Shown here: piece by piece, positions 1 through 7,864 of the stretch
Position numbering within the stretch: position 1 is the stretch's first letter
Layout of the letters: every line of letters starts with the position of its first letter
Assembly (NCBI GenBank): GCA_965262315.1
Contig: CBDHFJ010000161.1
Location: 1 to 18,254, forward strand
Origin: JBCCFK01 sp965262315
Lineage (GTDB): Bacteria; Actinomycetota; Acidimicrobiia; Acidimicrobiales; UBA8592
DNA: 18,254 bases
Direction: 5' to 3'
Position numbers and translations under genes: made by a program
Notes under the pieces: generated by a model
What the model saw: the letters and a program-made list of their open reading frames with translations, nothing else
What the model was told of the DNA's origin: nothing
The model's database searches: none

Positions 1-2
1 CT

Positions 3-716
3 GACGCCTCCGCCCTCAAGAGCCTCCTCGACGTCCAGGAGCACGACCGAACGCTGGACGGGCTGCGCCACCAGCGTGAGCATCTTCCGCAGTTCGTCGA
101 GCTGGAACAGCTCGACGCGGAACGGATGGCCGTTGATCAGGAGTCCGCCGAGACCCGCGAGGCTCGACATGAGCTCGAACGGACGCAGAAGCGGTTCGAG
201 GACGAGGTGGCCCTCATCGAGGCTCGGATCAACGAGGAAGACGCGAAGCTGTACGGCGGCGACGTCACCGCCATCAAGGACCTCCAGGCGCTCCAGGACG
301 AGATCGCGTCGTTGAAGGACCGACAGGCCGGCATCGAGGATCAGATCATCGAGGTCATGGAGCAGGCCGAGCCCCTCGACAAGGAGCTCGCAGGCTTCGA
401 GCAGCGGCTGCAGGCGATCGCTGATCGGCGGGCCGCCACCGAGGCCACGGTGGCCCAGGAGCAGGAACGCATCGACGCTGAGATCGGATCCGAGGAGCAG
501 GCACGCGCCGCATTGGTCGACGCGATCGCCGCCGACCTCGTGGCCGAGTACGAGCGGATCCGCCGGCCCGGTGTGGTGGCTGCGGCCCGCCTGGTCGGAT
601 CGACCTGCCACGGTTGCCACCTGGACCTGCCCGCCGTCGAGGTCGACCGCCTCAAGAAGCTCCCGCCGGACGAGCTCGTCCACTGCGAGGAGTGCGGCTG
701 CATCCTGGTGCGCTGA
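3..716 (+). CDS. C4 zinc-ribbon coiled-coil protein (5' end outside window)
   Basis: The frame is open from the first bases of the window, so the start lies upstream; the first in-window ATG at 126 is internal, because helical, charged sequence continues before it. The visible part is almost entirely long alpha-helix/coiled coil rich in Glu, Gln, Arg and Ala (for example the ALQDEIASLKDRQAGIEDQI stretch). It ends in a zinc ribbon with two CxxC-type knuckles, TCHGCHLDL and HCEECGCILVR, about 25 residues apart. This is the layout of the bacterial C4-type zinc-ribbon family (PF02591, formerly DUF164). Actinobacterial members often sit next to RNase H/phosphatase-type genes, as here. The molecular role is not settled; nucleic-acid or protein binding through the ribbon is plausible. 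The next gene starts 4 nt after the stop, suggesting an operon. Confidence 0.85.
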   Translation, partial: DASALKSLLDVQEHDRTLDGLRHQREHLPQFVELEQLDAERMAVDQESAETREARHELERTQKRFEDEVALIEARINEEDAKLYGGDVTAIKDLQALQDEIASLKDRQAGIEDQIIEVMEQAEPLDKELAGFEQRLQAIADRRAATEATVAQEQERIDAEIGSEEQARAALVDAIAADLVAEYERIRRPGVVAAARLVGSTCHGCHLDLPAVEVDRLKKLPPDELVHCEECGCILVR

Positions 717-720
717 CCCG

Positions 721-1221
721 ATGCTGCTCTGGTTCGCGGGCCTGACGTTCGTCACGGTCGCCTGGGTGTTCGCCAGCCCCGCCATCGACTATCGGCTGGT
801 GATGCTCGGCGCCGTGCTGCCGGTGGTCGAAATGGTGATCGGCGGACCGTGGGCCCTGCACACGCTGCTGGCGCCCGTGGTGGTCATGACGGTGGTGATG
901 TTGGTGTTCCGTGGGCGGCGGTTGGTCCAGCGCAAGTGGTTGGGCCTGTCGATCGGGCTGTTCTTCCATCTCGTCTTCGATGGCGCCTGGGCCCGGACCA
1001 CGCTGTTCTGGTGGCCGCTGTTCGGAGTCCGCGCCGATGCCGCGGACATCCCGAGTTGGGAGTCCCCGGTGGTCCTGGTCCTGATGGAGCTCGTCGGTGC
1101 CGCCGCCCTGGGGTGGGCGATCCGGCGCTACCGCCTCCTCGAGCCTGATCAGCGACGTCTGTTCGTGACGGAGGGACGGCTCGATCGAGCCGTCATGGCT
1201 GCACCGCCGGGGACGTGCTGA
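721..1221 (+). CDS. Multi-pass membrane protein, remotely YdjM-hydrolase-like
   Basis: This is a 166-residue protein with about four hydrophobic segments: the N-terminal 20 residues, a long stretch around residues 25-60, a segment around the FFHLVFDGAW motif, and a C-terminal helix before the RRYRLLEPDQRR tail. The start at ATG 721 is chosen because it follows the upstream stop by 4 nt and opens directly into a hydrophobic helix; the frame is open further upstream, but that part only shadows the zinc-ribbon gene. The spaced motifs ALHTLL and FFHLVFDGAW...WWPLFG recall the His/Asp pattern of the YdjM/metal-dependent membrane hydrolase family (PF04307), but similarity is weak and catalytic activity is not established. 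Its stop overlaps the next start (TGATG), so the two are probably translated as a coupled pair. Confidence 0.75.
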   Translation: MLLWFAGLTFVTVAWVFASPAIDYRLVMLGAVLPVVEMVIGGPWALHTLLAPVVVMTVVMLVFRGRRLVQRKWLGLSIGLFFHLVFDGAWARTTLFWWPLFGVRADAADIPSWESPVVLVLMELVGAAALGWAIRRYRLLEPDQRRLFVTEGRLDRAVMAAPPGTC

Positions 1222-1793
1222 TGGCTGCCCGCACGCTGACGTTGCTCCGCCACGGCCGGACCACCGCCAATGCGGGCGGGCTCCTCCAGGGTCGGATCGA
1301 CAACCCGTTGGACGATGTGGGACGACGCCAAGCGGCGGCTGCGGCCGCGGCGATCGGGCCGGTGGATCGGGTCGTGGCCAGCCCCCTCGTGCGGGCGCAG
1401 CAGACCGCCGCCGCGTTCGGGGCCGAGGTGGAGACCGACGATCGTTGGATCGAGCTCGACTACGGCGAGTGGGACGGTCAGCCCGTGCGCGACGTGCCGG
1501 CCGAGGTGTGGTCGCGCTGGCGGAGCGACCTGTCGGTTCGACCACCCGGCGGCGAGACCCTCGTCGAGCTGGGGACTCGGGTGCGGGCGGCGCTCGACGA
1601 GGCGGTGGCCACCGGGGAGGGCCACCTGCTCGTGGTCACGCACATGTCTCCGATCAAGGCCGCCGTCGCGTGGGCGCTGGGGGTGGGCGACGAGGTGACG
1701 TGGCGAACCAGGCTGACCACCGGCTCGTACTCCCAGGTCGACCTCGGCGGCCCGGCGTTGGTGTCGTTCAACGTCGTACCGGAACTCGACTGA
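1221..1793 (+). CDS. Histidine phosphatase family protein (phosphoglycerate mutase-like)
   Basis: This 190-residue cytosolic protein belongs to the histidine phosphatase superfamily. The phospho-acceptor motif LLRHGRTTAN is at residues 8-17, with His11 the likely nucleophile; the family-typical LQGRIDNPLDDVGRRQA follows, then ASPLVRAQQTA, the acidic IELDYGEWDG, and the second catalytic histidine in VVTHMSP (His141). Length and motifs match small broad-specificity or alpha-ribazole-phosphatase-like enzymes, but the substrate cannot be read from sequence. The ATG at 1221 overlaps the upstream TGA (TGATG) and sits about 6 nt after a GGGGA stretch, which favours it over GTG 1215. It is the last gene of the block that starts with the zinc-ribbon protein; a 104-nt gap with a new promoter follows. 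Confidence 0.88.
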   Translation: MAARTLTLLRHGRTTANAGGLLQGRIDNPLDDVGRRQAAAAAAAIGPVDRVVASPLVRAQQTAAAFGAEVETDDRWIELDYGEWDGQPVRDVPAEVWSRWRSDLSVRPPGGETLVELGTRVRAALDEAVATGEGHLLVVTHMSPIKAAVAWALGVGDEVTWRTRLTTGSYSQVDLGGPALVSFNVVPELD

Positions 1794-1884
1794 ACCCGCG
1801 GCCTGTGGCTGGTGGGGCTGGTGAGTTTCCTCAGCGTTTCCCGGACTGTCACCCGACGGACTGCTGCGCGCTGCCCCATCAGCG

Positions 1885-1890
1885 TACGTT
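1885..1890 (+). promoter_or_regulatory. -10 element of leaderless promoter for the tyrosine phosphatase
   Basis: The hexamer TACGTT ends 7 nt before GTG 1898. This fits an actinobacterial -10 (TAnnnT) with transcription starting at the start codon itself. No convincing -35 is visible. Confidence 0.55.
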
Positions 1891-1897
1891 CTGGGGC

Positions 1898-2632
1898 GTG
1901 AAGACGAGGACCCGGTTCGTCGGGCTCGAAGGCTGCGTCAACTTCCGTGACCTGGGTGGCTATGACACCCATGACGGTTTCACCTTGCCGGGAGTGGTGT
2001 ATCGCAGCGATTCGCTGCACCGGTTGACGGACGAGGACCGGGAGACCGTCGCCTCGCTCGCCATCGACACGGTGATCGACCTCAGGACCGCCGACGAGCG
2101 CGATGCGGACCCCCCGGTGGTGCCCGCAGGGGCCACCTACCGGCACATCCCCACCGTCGACTCCACGATGAATGCACCCCTCACCCGCCCCGAGACCACC
2201 ACGATCGTCGAGGGCTACGAGACGGTGCTGCGAGAGTCGCTCCCGCAGCAGGCCGAGGCCATCGCCGCCGTCGCCGATGCGGCCGGCCCGGTGGTGTTCT
2301 TCTGTGCCGCCGGCAAGGACCGGACCGGTCTGCTGGCCGCGCTGCTGCTGGGCCTGGTCGGCGTGGACGACCGTGTCATCGTCGACGACTATGCGCTGAG
2401 CGGCGAGGTCATCGATTCGATCAAGGCCCGACTCGCGATCGAGCGCCCCGAGATGGCGGCGCGCTGGGAACAGGCGCCGACCGATGTCATGAGCGCCGAC
2501 CCGGATTCGATGCGGGAGACGCTGGATCGCCTCCGTTCCCGCTGGGGCGGCTACGCCGGCTACGCCGCAGCAGCAGGCCTGGACGTCGACGCCGTCGATC
2601 GTCTGCGCGCCAAGCTCGTCCACAGCCTGTAG
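1898..2632 (+). CDS. Tyrosine-protein phosphatase family protein (Y_phosphatase3 type)
   Basis: This 244-residue cytosolic protein has the hallmarks of the PF13350 tyrosine/lipid phosphatase family, which includes the secreted mycobacterial PtpB. The N-terminal signature is VNFRDLGGY (14-22), followed by YRSDSLHRLTDED, VIDLRTADER, and the active-site loop FFCAAGKDRTG with nucleophile Cys136 and Arg142 (CX5R). No signal peptide is visible. The GTG at 1898 is chosen because it lies 7 nt after a TACGTT -10 and just before conserved sequence; the frame is open far upstream without coding character. It is convergent with the SDR gene, and a perfect 8-bp hairpin lies between them. The substrate could be a phosphoprotein or a phosphoinositide. 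Confidence 0.88.
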   Translation: MKTRTRFVGLEGCVNFRDLGGYDTHDGFTLPGVVYRSDSLHRLTDEDRETVASLAIDTVIDLRTADERDADPPVVPAGATYRHIPTVDSTMNAPLTRPETTTIVEGYETVLRESLPQQAEAIAAVADAAGPVVFFCAAGKDRTGLLAALLLGLVGVDDRVIVDDYALSGEVIDSIKARLAIERPEMAARWEQAPTDVMSADPDSMRETLDRLRSRWGGYAGYAAAAGLDVDAVDRLRAKLVHSL

Positions 2633-2670
2633 CCGGCCTCCTCACCCTGCTCACCGAGTTGCCGCAAGTC

Positions 2671-2690
2671 GCACCCGGGGAGCCGGGTGC
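2671..2690. terminator. GC-rich hairpin between convergent genes
   Basis: GCACCCGG and CCGGGTGC form a perfect 8-bp stem with a GGAG loop. It lies 38 nt after the phosphatase stop and directly abuts the TAG stop of the minus-strand SDR gene. There is no T-tract, as is common in high-GC actinobacteria. It could serve both directions. Confidence 0.6.
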
Positions 2691-3482
2691 CTACTGGCCG
2701 CCTGCGACCACGATGGACTGACCCGTCACCCAGCTGGCGGCGGGGGAGGCGAGCCAGAGGACGGCGGCGCCGATGTCGACGGGGAGCCCGAGGCGGCCGA
2801 GCGGGATGCGGCGGGCCATCGCGGGGATGTCCTCGGGGGCGGTGCCGCCGACGGTGGTGGTGGCGCGCGTGGGGACGTTGCCGGGCAGGACCGCGTTGGC
2901 GCGGATGCCACGTGGGGCGAGCTCGATGGCCATGGTCTGGGTGAGGTTGTTCATACCGGCTTTGGCTGCGCCGTAGGCGGCGAAGTGCACGGCCGCCCGC
3001 AACGAGGCGATCGACGAGACGCCGATGATGCTCGATCCCGGCTCCATCACCTCCATGCAGGCGCGAGCCGCCACGAAGTGCGGTCGGAGGTTGAGCTCGA
3101 ACTGGGCATCCCAGTGCCACAACGGGAAGTCCTCGAACGCGAAGTTGCCCTGGTGTTCGGACCCGCCGGCGTTGGTGACCCAGGTGTCGAGCCTCCCGTG
3201 TTCGGCCATGGTGTGCTCGACGAGCCTGTCGATGGTGGCCGGGTCGGTGATGTCGCCGGGGAGGACCCCGGCGGACCCGCCTCGGGCGGCGATCTCGGAG
3301 GCGGCGCCCGTGAGCTCGTCGTGGCTGCGTGACGTCAGGACCACGTGGGCGCCGGCGTCAGCCAGCGCGATCGCGATGCCGCGGCCGATCCCTCGTCCGG
3401 CGCCGGTGACCACGGCCACGTGATCGTCGAGCCGGAAGAGATCGAGCACCGGAGGCGGTGGGAGTTCCTCGGTGGTGTCCAT
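2691..3482 (-). CDS. Short-chain dehydrogenase/reductase (SDR) oxidoreductase
   Basis: This 263-residue classical SDR has the Rossmann nucleotide-binding motif TGAGRGIG (26-33), NAG (104-106), the catalytic tetrad Asn131, Ser157, Tyr170 and Lys174 (YGAAK), and a C-terminal WVTGQSIVVAGGQ typical of FabG-like enzymes. A basic residue after the second strand (SRS, 51-53) suggests NADP(H) preference. The start MDTTEEL (ATG at 3482 on the minus strand) is chosen over the longer GTG at 3527; the family's first beta strand begins near residue 22, so a short N-terminal extension remains. It is divergent from the penicillin-binding protein across 80 nt. The substrate is not predictable; glucose-1-dehydrogenase-like or 3-oxoacyl reductase labels would be guesses. 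Confidence 0.9.
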   Translation of the reverse strand: MDTTEELPPPPVLDLFRLDDHVAVVTGAGRGIGRGIAIALADAGAHVVLTSRSHDELTGAASEIAARGGSAGVLPGDITDPATIDRLVEHTMAEHGRLDTWVTNAGGSEHQGNFAFEDFPLWHWDAQFELNLRPHFVAARACMEVMEPGSSIIGVSSIASLRAAVHFAAYGAAKAGMNNLTQTMAIELAPRGIRANAVLPGNVPTRATTTVGGTAPEDIPAMARRIPLGRLGLPVDIGAAVLWLASPAASWVTGQSIVVAGGQ

Positions 3483-3549
3483 GGGGCGAGAGCATTGCAC
3501 CTCGGCGGACGCCGCGCTGGGCGTCACCGATCACGGCCCCGGCCGCCGG

Positions 3550-3555
3550 TACCGT
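3550..3555 (+). promoter_or_regulatory. -10 element of leaderless promoter for the PBP
   Basis: TACCGT ends 7 nt before ATG 3563, in the same geometry as the other leaderless starts in the window. It decides the start codon: the frame is open back to 3458, but that part overlaps the divergent gene and lacks this spacing. Confidence 0.6.
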
Positions 3556-3562
3556 CGAGGCG

Positions 3563-5482
3563 ATGTGGCCCCGACGCGCCTCGACACTCGCGCTTGTCTT
3601 CGCGCTCCTGGCTGTCGCGTGTTCGGGGACGAGCGGCGACGATGCCGCGCCCACGGCGACCCAGGTCCCCACACCGGAGCCCCGAACGATGGAGGAGACG
3701 GGGACGGCGTTCGTGGCCGCGTGGGAGGCCAACGCCTGGGACGACATGGCCGGGCTGGTGTTCGACCCCAGCGCCGACCCGGGACGTGCGCATGCCGAGG
3801 TCTGGGCCGAGCTCCGTGTCCTGGCCACCGAGATCGACGTGGATCCGATCGAACCCGACCTGCCGCGGGCGCAGCTTCCGGTCACGGTGACCGTCGACCT
3901 CGAGGAGCTGGGGGAGTGGGAGTACCAGACCGTGGTCGGGCTGGTCGAGGTCGGCCGTCAATGGTTCGTCGAGTGGTCGCCGGCCACGATCCACCCGGGC
4001 CTGGTCGACCAACGCAGGCTGGAGCGTCGCCGGCTCTGGCCTCAGCGTGGTCGGATCCGAGCGTGGGACGGGACGGCGCTACGCGTCGAACGCCCGGTGG
4101 TCCGGGTCGGGATCGAGCCGCAGCGGATCGAGGACCGCAGCACCCTGCTGGACGCACTCGAGTCCGTGCTCGACCTGGATCCGGACGTGATCGGCGCCGC
4201 GCTCGACGCGGACGGGGTGCAGCCAGACTGGTTCCTTCCGGTCGCCACACTGCGGGCGGAGGCGTTCCCCGAGGTGGCCGACGCCCTGGAGGCGCTGCCC
4301 GGTGTGGTGGTCCGCAACGAGCTCGATCGCCTGGCGCCGACCGATGACTACGCCGTCCACACGCTGGGCACCGTGGGACCGATCACCGCCGAGCTCCTGG
4401 CCGAGCTCGGCGAACCCTACGATGCCACGCGCATCGTGGGTCGATCCGGCCTGGAGTTGGTGCACGAGCGCCGGTTGGCGGGCAGTCCCAGCGGCGACGT
4501 CCGCCTGGTGGCACCGACCGGCGAGCTGGTGGCGGTGCAGGCGACGTTCCCCGGGGCCGACCCGCAGGACGTGGTGACCACGTTGGATGCAGACATCCAG
4601 ACCGCTGCCGAGCTCGCGATGGGCGACGTCACCGAACCGGCGGCCCTGGTCGCCATCGACGCCGCCACCGGAGGGATTCGGGCGGTGGTGAGCCGCCCGA
4701 TCGACGGGTTCCATCGGGCGTTGGGCGGCGCCTACCCGCCGGGCTCGACGTTCAAGACGGTGACCGCAGCCGCCTTCATCGAGGCCGGTGGCTCGGCGGC
4801 CAGCACGGTCGACTGTCCCGCCGAGGTCTTCGTGACCGGTCAGCGGTTCACCAACGCCGGCGGGTCGGCGCTGGGGCGGGTGTCGCTCCAGTCCGCCTAC
4901 GCGGCCTCGTGCAACACCGCGTTCGTCAACGTGAGCACCGGTCTGGACGAAGCGGAGCTGCTGGCCGCCGCGTCGACCTTCGGGTTCGGCGCCGAGTACT
5001 CCGTGGGCCTCGACACCGCCGGGGGGTCGATCCCGCCGTCGGTCGACGATGCCGAGCTCGCCGCGTCGTCGATCGGACAGGGCCGGGTGTCGGCCAGCCC
5101 GGTGCACATGGCCTCGGTCGCCGCGGCCGTCGCCGGTGGTGCGTGGCGGTCGCCTGCGGTGGTTCTCGACCCGGCCCCGACCGCGAGCGCGTCGACGAGC
5201 CTTCTCGACCCGGAGTTGGTGGCAGATCTCCAGGCCATGATGCGGGCCGTGGTCACCAGCGGCACGGGCAGTGCCGTGGCCGGTGCGGGTTCCGACGCGT
5301 CGGGCAAGACGGGTTCGGCCGAGTTCGGCAACGACGATCCGCCCCGCACGCACGCCTGGTTCATCGGCTACCGCGACGGGCTGGCGGTGGCGGTGCTGGT
5401 CGAGGGTGGCGGCTCGGGTGGTGCGGTGGCGGCGCCGATCGCGGCCCGGTTGTTCGCCGAGCTGGACGCCCTGAACGGTTGA
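3563..5482 (+). CDS. Penicillin-binding transpeptidase with MecA_N (NTF2-like) domain, PBP-lipo-like
   Basis: This 639-residue exported D,D-transpeptidase cross-links peptidoglycan. The N-terminus (MWPRRASTLALVFALLAVAC) is a lipoprotein-like signal with Cys20 as the lipidation candidate; the -3 residue is Ala, so the lipobox is imperfect and an uncleaved anchor is possible. Residues ~35-150 resemble the NTF2-like MecA_N domain (TGTAFVAAWEANAWDDM). A PBP dimerisation region follows, and then the transpeptidase with all three motifs: STFK (Ser395 nucleophile, Lys398), SCN (449-451) and KTG (582-584). The architecture matches class B PBPs of the MecA/PBP-lipo type (mycobacterial Rv2864c is a known relative). 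Its 3' end is 6 nt from the convergent DivIVA-motif gene. It may have low beta-lactam affinity, but this cannot be judged here. Confidence 0.9.
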   Translation: MWPRRASTLALVFALLAVACSGTSGDDAAPTATQVPTPEPRTMEETGTAFVAAWEANAWDDMAGLVFDPSADPGRAHAEVWAELRVLATEIDVDPIEPDLPRAQLPVTVTVDLEELGEWEYQTVVGLVEVGRQWFVEWSPATIHPGLVDQRRLERRRLWPQRGRIRAWDGTALRVERPVVRVGIEPQRIEDRSTLLDALESVLDLDPDVIGAALDADGVQPDWFLPVATLRAEAFPEVADALEALPGVVVRNELDRLAPTDDYAVHTLGTVGPITAELLAELGEPYDATRIVGRSGLELVHERRLAGSPSGDVRLVAPTGELVAVQATFPGADPQDVVTTLDADIQTAAELAMGDVTEPAALVAIDAATGGIRAVVSRPIDGFHRALGGAYPPGSTFKTVTAAAFIEAGGSAASTVDCPAEVFVTGQRFTNAGGSALGRVSLQSAYAASCNTAFVNVSTGLDEAELLAAASTFGFGAEYSVGLDTAGGSIPPSVDDAELAASSIGQGRVSASPVHMASVAAAVAGGAWRSPAVVLDPAPTASASTSLLDPELVADLQAMMRAVVTSGTGSAVAGAGSDASGKTGSAEFGNDDPPRTHAWFIGYRDGLAVAVLVEGGGSGGAVAAPIAARLFAELDALNG

Positions 5483-5488
5483 CCGGCG

Positions 5489-6205
5489 TCAGCCGACGAT
5501 GGCGCTCTGCTGGGCGTTGATCCGGCGCTTGACCCGCGCTCCGAGGACGGCGAACTCCTTGTCGCTGAGCACGCCCGAGTCGTGGAGGGCGCGCAGTCGC
5601 TCGAAGTCGGCCTCGGGGCTGGTGTCGGCGACGGTGGGCGGAGCGGGCTCGGGAGCCGCTGCGGCCGCGGGCGGCGCCGCGGGTTCGGAGAACACCGGTG
5701 GCGCCGCGGGTTGCGGGGCCGCGGGTGCCGGCAGCGGGTCGGGGGTCAGCGTCGGCTCCTGGAGCGGCGCCGGTGACGCCTGCGCCGCGACCGGAGCGGG
5801 CTGCGCGGGCGCCGGTGCGTCGGGCAGCGAGGGCCAGTCGTTGGTCGGCGGCTCCGGGGCGAGCGCAGGCGGCTGGACCGGCGCGGCGGCGGCCGGAGCT
5901 TCGGTGCTCTCGGAAGGGTGCCGGCCTTCCCGGGCGAAGGCGTCGAACGTGTCGATCACCCGATCCAGGAATGCGTCGACCTGTGCAGGCATGTAGCCAC
6001 CCCGGCGGACGGTGGTGAACCGGACGCCGTGGATGTACTCGCCGTTGATGCGCCAGTCGGCGTAGGGCCCGCCTTCGAGCGTCTGGGCGATGACCTCGAG
6101 GAACGGATCGACCTGTCCCGGGTCGTAGCCGCCTCGACGGATGAGCTGGAACTTGACGTTTCGGACGTCGGCCGCGGCGACGCGGCCTTCCTGTGTCTGG
6201 GACAT
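5489..6205 (-). CDS. Double DivIVA-motif protein with C-terminal SHOCT domain
   Basis: This is a 238-residue cytosolic protein. Two copies of a DivIVA/GpsB-type N-terminal motif are visible: RRGGYDPGQVDPFL (23-36) and RRGGYMPAQVDAFL (67-80). An Ala/Pro-rich disordered linker covers ~100-195, and a C-terminal SHOCT-like helix pair covers ~199-228 (FERLRALHDSGVLSDKEFAV). In DivIVA proteins the motif region gives membrane-curvature or polar/septal localisation through a coiled coil; here no long coiled coil follows. SHOCT domains are small modules found at protein ends, often linked to oligomerisation or membrane association. The start MSQTQEGR at 6205 is taken because the longer frame lacks coding character and overlaps the divergent gene. 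It is divergent from the DUF3039 gene and convergent with the PBP, so a role in growth or division is a reasonable inference. Confidence 0.82.
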   Translation of the reverse strand: MSQTQEGRVAAADVRNVKFQLIRRGGYDPGQVDPFLEVIAQTLEGGPYADWRINGEYIHGVRFTTVRRGGYMPAQVDAFLDRVIDTFDAFAREGRHPSESTEAPAAAAPVQPPALAPEPPTNDWPSLPDAPAPAQPAPVAAQASPAPLQEPTLTPDPLPAPAAPQPAAPPVFSEPAAPPAAAAAPEPAPPTVADTSPEADFERLRALHDSGVLSDKEFAVLGARVKRRINAQQSAIVG

Positions 6206-6283
6206 AGCGGGCTCTAGCTTCGTTCTTCTCGGCCTGTCGGCGCAAGATCGGGTCGATGGCGTGGATGGACCTCCGCCTCGGGG

Positions 6284-6289
6284 CACACT
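6284..6289 (+). promoter_or_regulatory. -10-like element of leaderless promoter for the DUF3039 gene
   Basis: CACACT ends 6 nt before ATG 6296. The match to TAnnnT lacks the first T but keeps the A at position 2 and the T at position 6, with the same spacing as stronger examples in the window. Confidence 0.45.
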
Positions 6290-6295
6290 AGTCCC

Positions 6296-6538
6296 ATGTC
6301 GACCGACGTACAGACAAGCCCGCCGGAGACGAAGATCGACGAGGGTGACCACGACCGCTTCAGTCACTACGTGATCGGTGGCGGCGAGGCCATCATGAAG
6401 TCGGCGCTGACCGGCGAGCCGGTCACGGCCTTGTGCGGCAAGGTGTGGGTCCCCAGCCGGGATCCCAAGAAGTACCCGGTCTGCCCCGTGTGCGAAGAGG
6501 TTCAGGCCCTGCGCGACGACGGCTTGATCGACGACTGA
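6296..6538 (+). CDS. DUF3039 family small zinc-binding protein
   Basis: This 80-residue protein closely resembles the actinobacterial DUF3039 family. Features are DRFSHYV (20-26), a conserved EAIMKSALTGEPVTALCGK segment and a C-terminal PVCPVCEE knuckle. Cys47, Cys63 and Cys66, perhaps with His24, are likely zinc ligands. No signal peptide or membrane segment is present. The function is unknown. It has its own apparent leaderless promoter and is followed 76 nt later by an independently promoted flavoprotein gene. Confidence 0.85.
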   Translation: MSTDVQTSPPETKIDEGDHDRFSHYVIGGGEAIMKSALTGEPVTALCGKVWVPSRDPKKYPVCPVCEEVQALRDDGLIDD

Positions 6539-6601
6539 CCGACGTGCCGACGATCACAGGCCCGGTGGTGGTTGGGCTGACCGTGCGTGTGCCCGATGGG
6601 G

Positions 6602-6607
6602 CACCCT
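6602..6607 (+). promoter_or_regulatory. -10-like element of leaderless promoter for the GGR-type flavoprotein
   Basis: CACCCT ends 7 nt before GTG 6615. It is a weaker hexamer (xAxxxT only) but has the same geometry as the other leaderless starts. Confidence 0.4.
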
Positions 6608-6614
6608 GGTAGCC

Positions 6615-7835
6615 GTGGAACGACGCGATCTCATCGTCATCGGCGGCGGGCCGGCCGGCGCGGCGGCCGCCATGCGTGCTGCCCGCGGTGGCGCGTCCGT
6701 GCTGGTCTTCGAGAAGGGTCCCCGCGGACGCGACAAGATCTGCGGCGACGGCCTCACTCCTCGGGCGGTGGCCGCCCTGGAGGAACTGAAGATCAGCCTC
6801 GACGGCGTCCACCGCATCGACGGGCTGCGGATGATCGCGGCCGGGGTGCGCCGAGAGCTCGACTGGCCGGGAACGGGACGATTCCCGCCGTATGGGGCGG
6901 TGTGGACCCGACGTGAGCTGGACGCCCATCTGATCGGTGCCGCCGAGGCGGCCGGAGCCGAGGTCGTGTTCGAGACCGAGGCCCTGCCCTGGATCGACGA
7001 TGACGGTGTCGTCGTCGGCGTCGAGGCCGGCGGGAAGCGCTGGGCCGCCGACCTGGTGGTGGTCGCGGCCGGCGCCCCTGGCGCGGTGGCGCGCATGGTG
7101 GGCACAGAACGGGATCACGACGAGCCGTATGGCCTCGCGATCCGGACCTACGTGGAGAGCCCCCGCCACGCCGATCGACTGCTCGAGGCGTCGTTGGCCA
7201 TGCGCGACCACGACGGGACCCCCATCCCGGGGTACGGCTGGATGTTCCCGGTGGGCAACGGCACGGTGAACCTCGGTGTCGGTGCGCTGTCGACGATGAA
7301 GGGGTTCAAGAAGCTCAACCTCAACAAGCTGGTCGATCTCTACCGGGACCACGTGAAGGACGAGTGGGGCGTGGGGGAGTACCTGGAGCGTCCCCGAGCC
7401 TGGCGGCTGCCCATGAGCTCGCAACGCCGCCACGGGCCCGGCTGGGTCGCCATCGGCGATGCGGCCGGCCTGATCAACCCGATGAACGGCGAGGGCATCG
7501 ACTACGGGCTCGAGTCCGGGATGTTGGCGGCCGACCTGTTTCTTGCCGATCCCGGCACCGCGCCCGCTCGCTACGACCAGCAGGTCGGCGAGCGATTCGA
7601 CGCCTTCCTGCGGACCGGCCGGCGCTTCTCGTTCCTGATCGGCCACCCGTGGATCCTGCGTCCCGGCCTTCGCATGGCCGTCGGGACCCAGGCCATCGCC
7701 AACCTGACGCTGCAGGTCATGGGCAATCTCATCGACGACCGCACCCCGGGTACCGCAGGGCGGGTCATGCGGGTCGCGGACAAGTCGCTCGAACTCGCCG
7801 ATCCGTTGCTGCGACGCACCCGAGCCGCCGCCTGA
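6615..7835 (+). CDS. Geranylgeranyl reductase family FAD oxidoreductase (menaquinone-reductase-like)
   Basis: This 406-residue flavoprotein starts directly with the FAD-binding Rossmann motif IVIGGGPAGAAAA (7-19). The GGR-type CGDGLTPRAVAAL segment follows, then WTRRELDAHLI, PGYGWMFP, and the second FAD motif GWVAIGDAAGLINPMNGEGI with its Asp. The group reduces isoprenoid double bonds; actinobacterial homologues include MenJ, which saturates one bond of the menaquinone side chain. The exact substrate here is inferred only from family and phylum. The C-terminal ~70 residues carry a hydrophobic/amphipathic stretch that could associate with membrane. The GTG start at 6615 gives MERRDLIVIGGG, the right distance from the FAD motif. 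It is convergent with the M15 peptidase gene across 29 nt. Confidence 0.9.
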   Translation: MERRDLIVIGGGPAGAAAAMRAARGGASVLVFEKGPRGRDKICGDGLTPRAVAALEELKISLDGVHRIDGLRMIAAGVRRELDWPGTGRFPPYGAVWTRRELDAHLIGAAEAAGAEVVFETEALPWIDDDGVVVGVEAGGKRWAADLVVVAAGAPGAVARMVGTERDHDEPYGLAIRTYVESPRHADRLLEASLAMRDHDGTPIPGYGWMFPVGNGTVNLGVGALSTMKGFKKLNLNKLVDLYRDHVKDEWGVGEYLERPRAWRLPMSSQRRHGPGWVAIGDAAGLINPMNGEGIDYGLESGMLAADLFLADPGTAPARYDQQVGERFDAFLRTGRRFSFLIGHPWILRPGLRMAVGTQAIANLTLQVMGNLIDDRTPGTAGRVMRVADKSLELADPLLRRTRAAA

Positions 7836-7864
7836 GCAACGCCCCCAGCGTCTGCGCTCGGGCG

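Noticed and set aside
1794..1897. Riboswitch or small RNA in the gap before the tyrosine phosphatase
   Set aside because: No strong stem structure is visible, and the start appears leaderless, leaving no 5' leader.
652..2623. Long minus-strand open frames opposite the phosphatase genes
   Set aside because: They are Arg/Pro/His-rich shadows caused by high GC; the plus-strand genes carry clear catalytic motifs.
4079..5353. 424-codon minus-strand open frame opposite the PBP
   Set aside because: It has low-complexity Arg/Gly/His composition and no motif, and it is fully antisense to a gene with all three PBP motifs.
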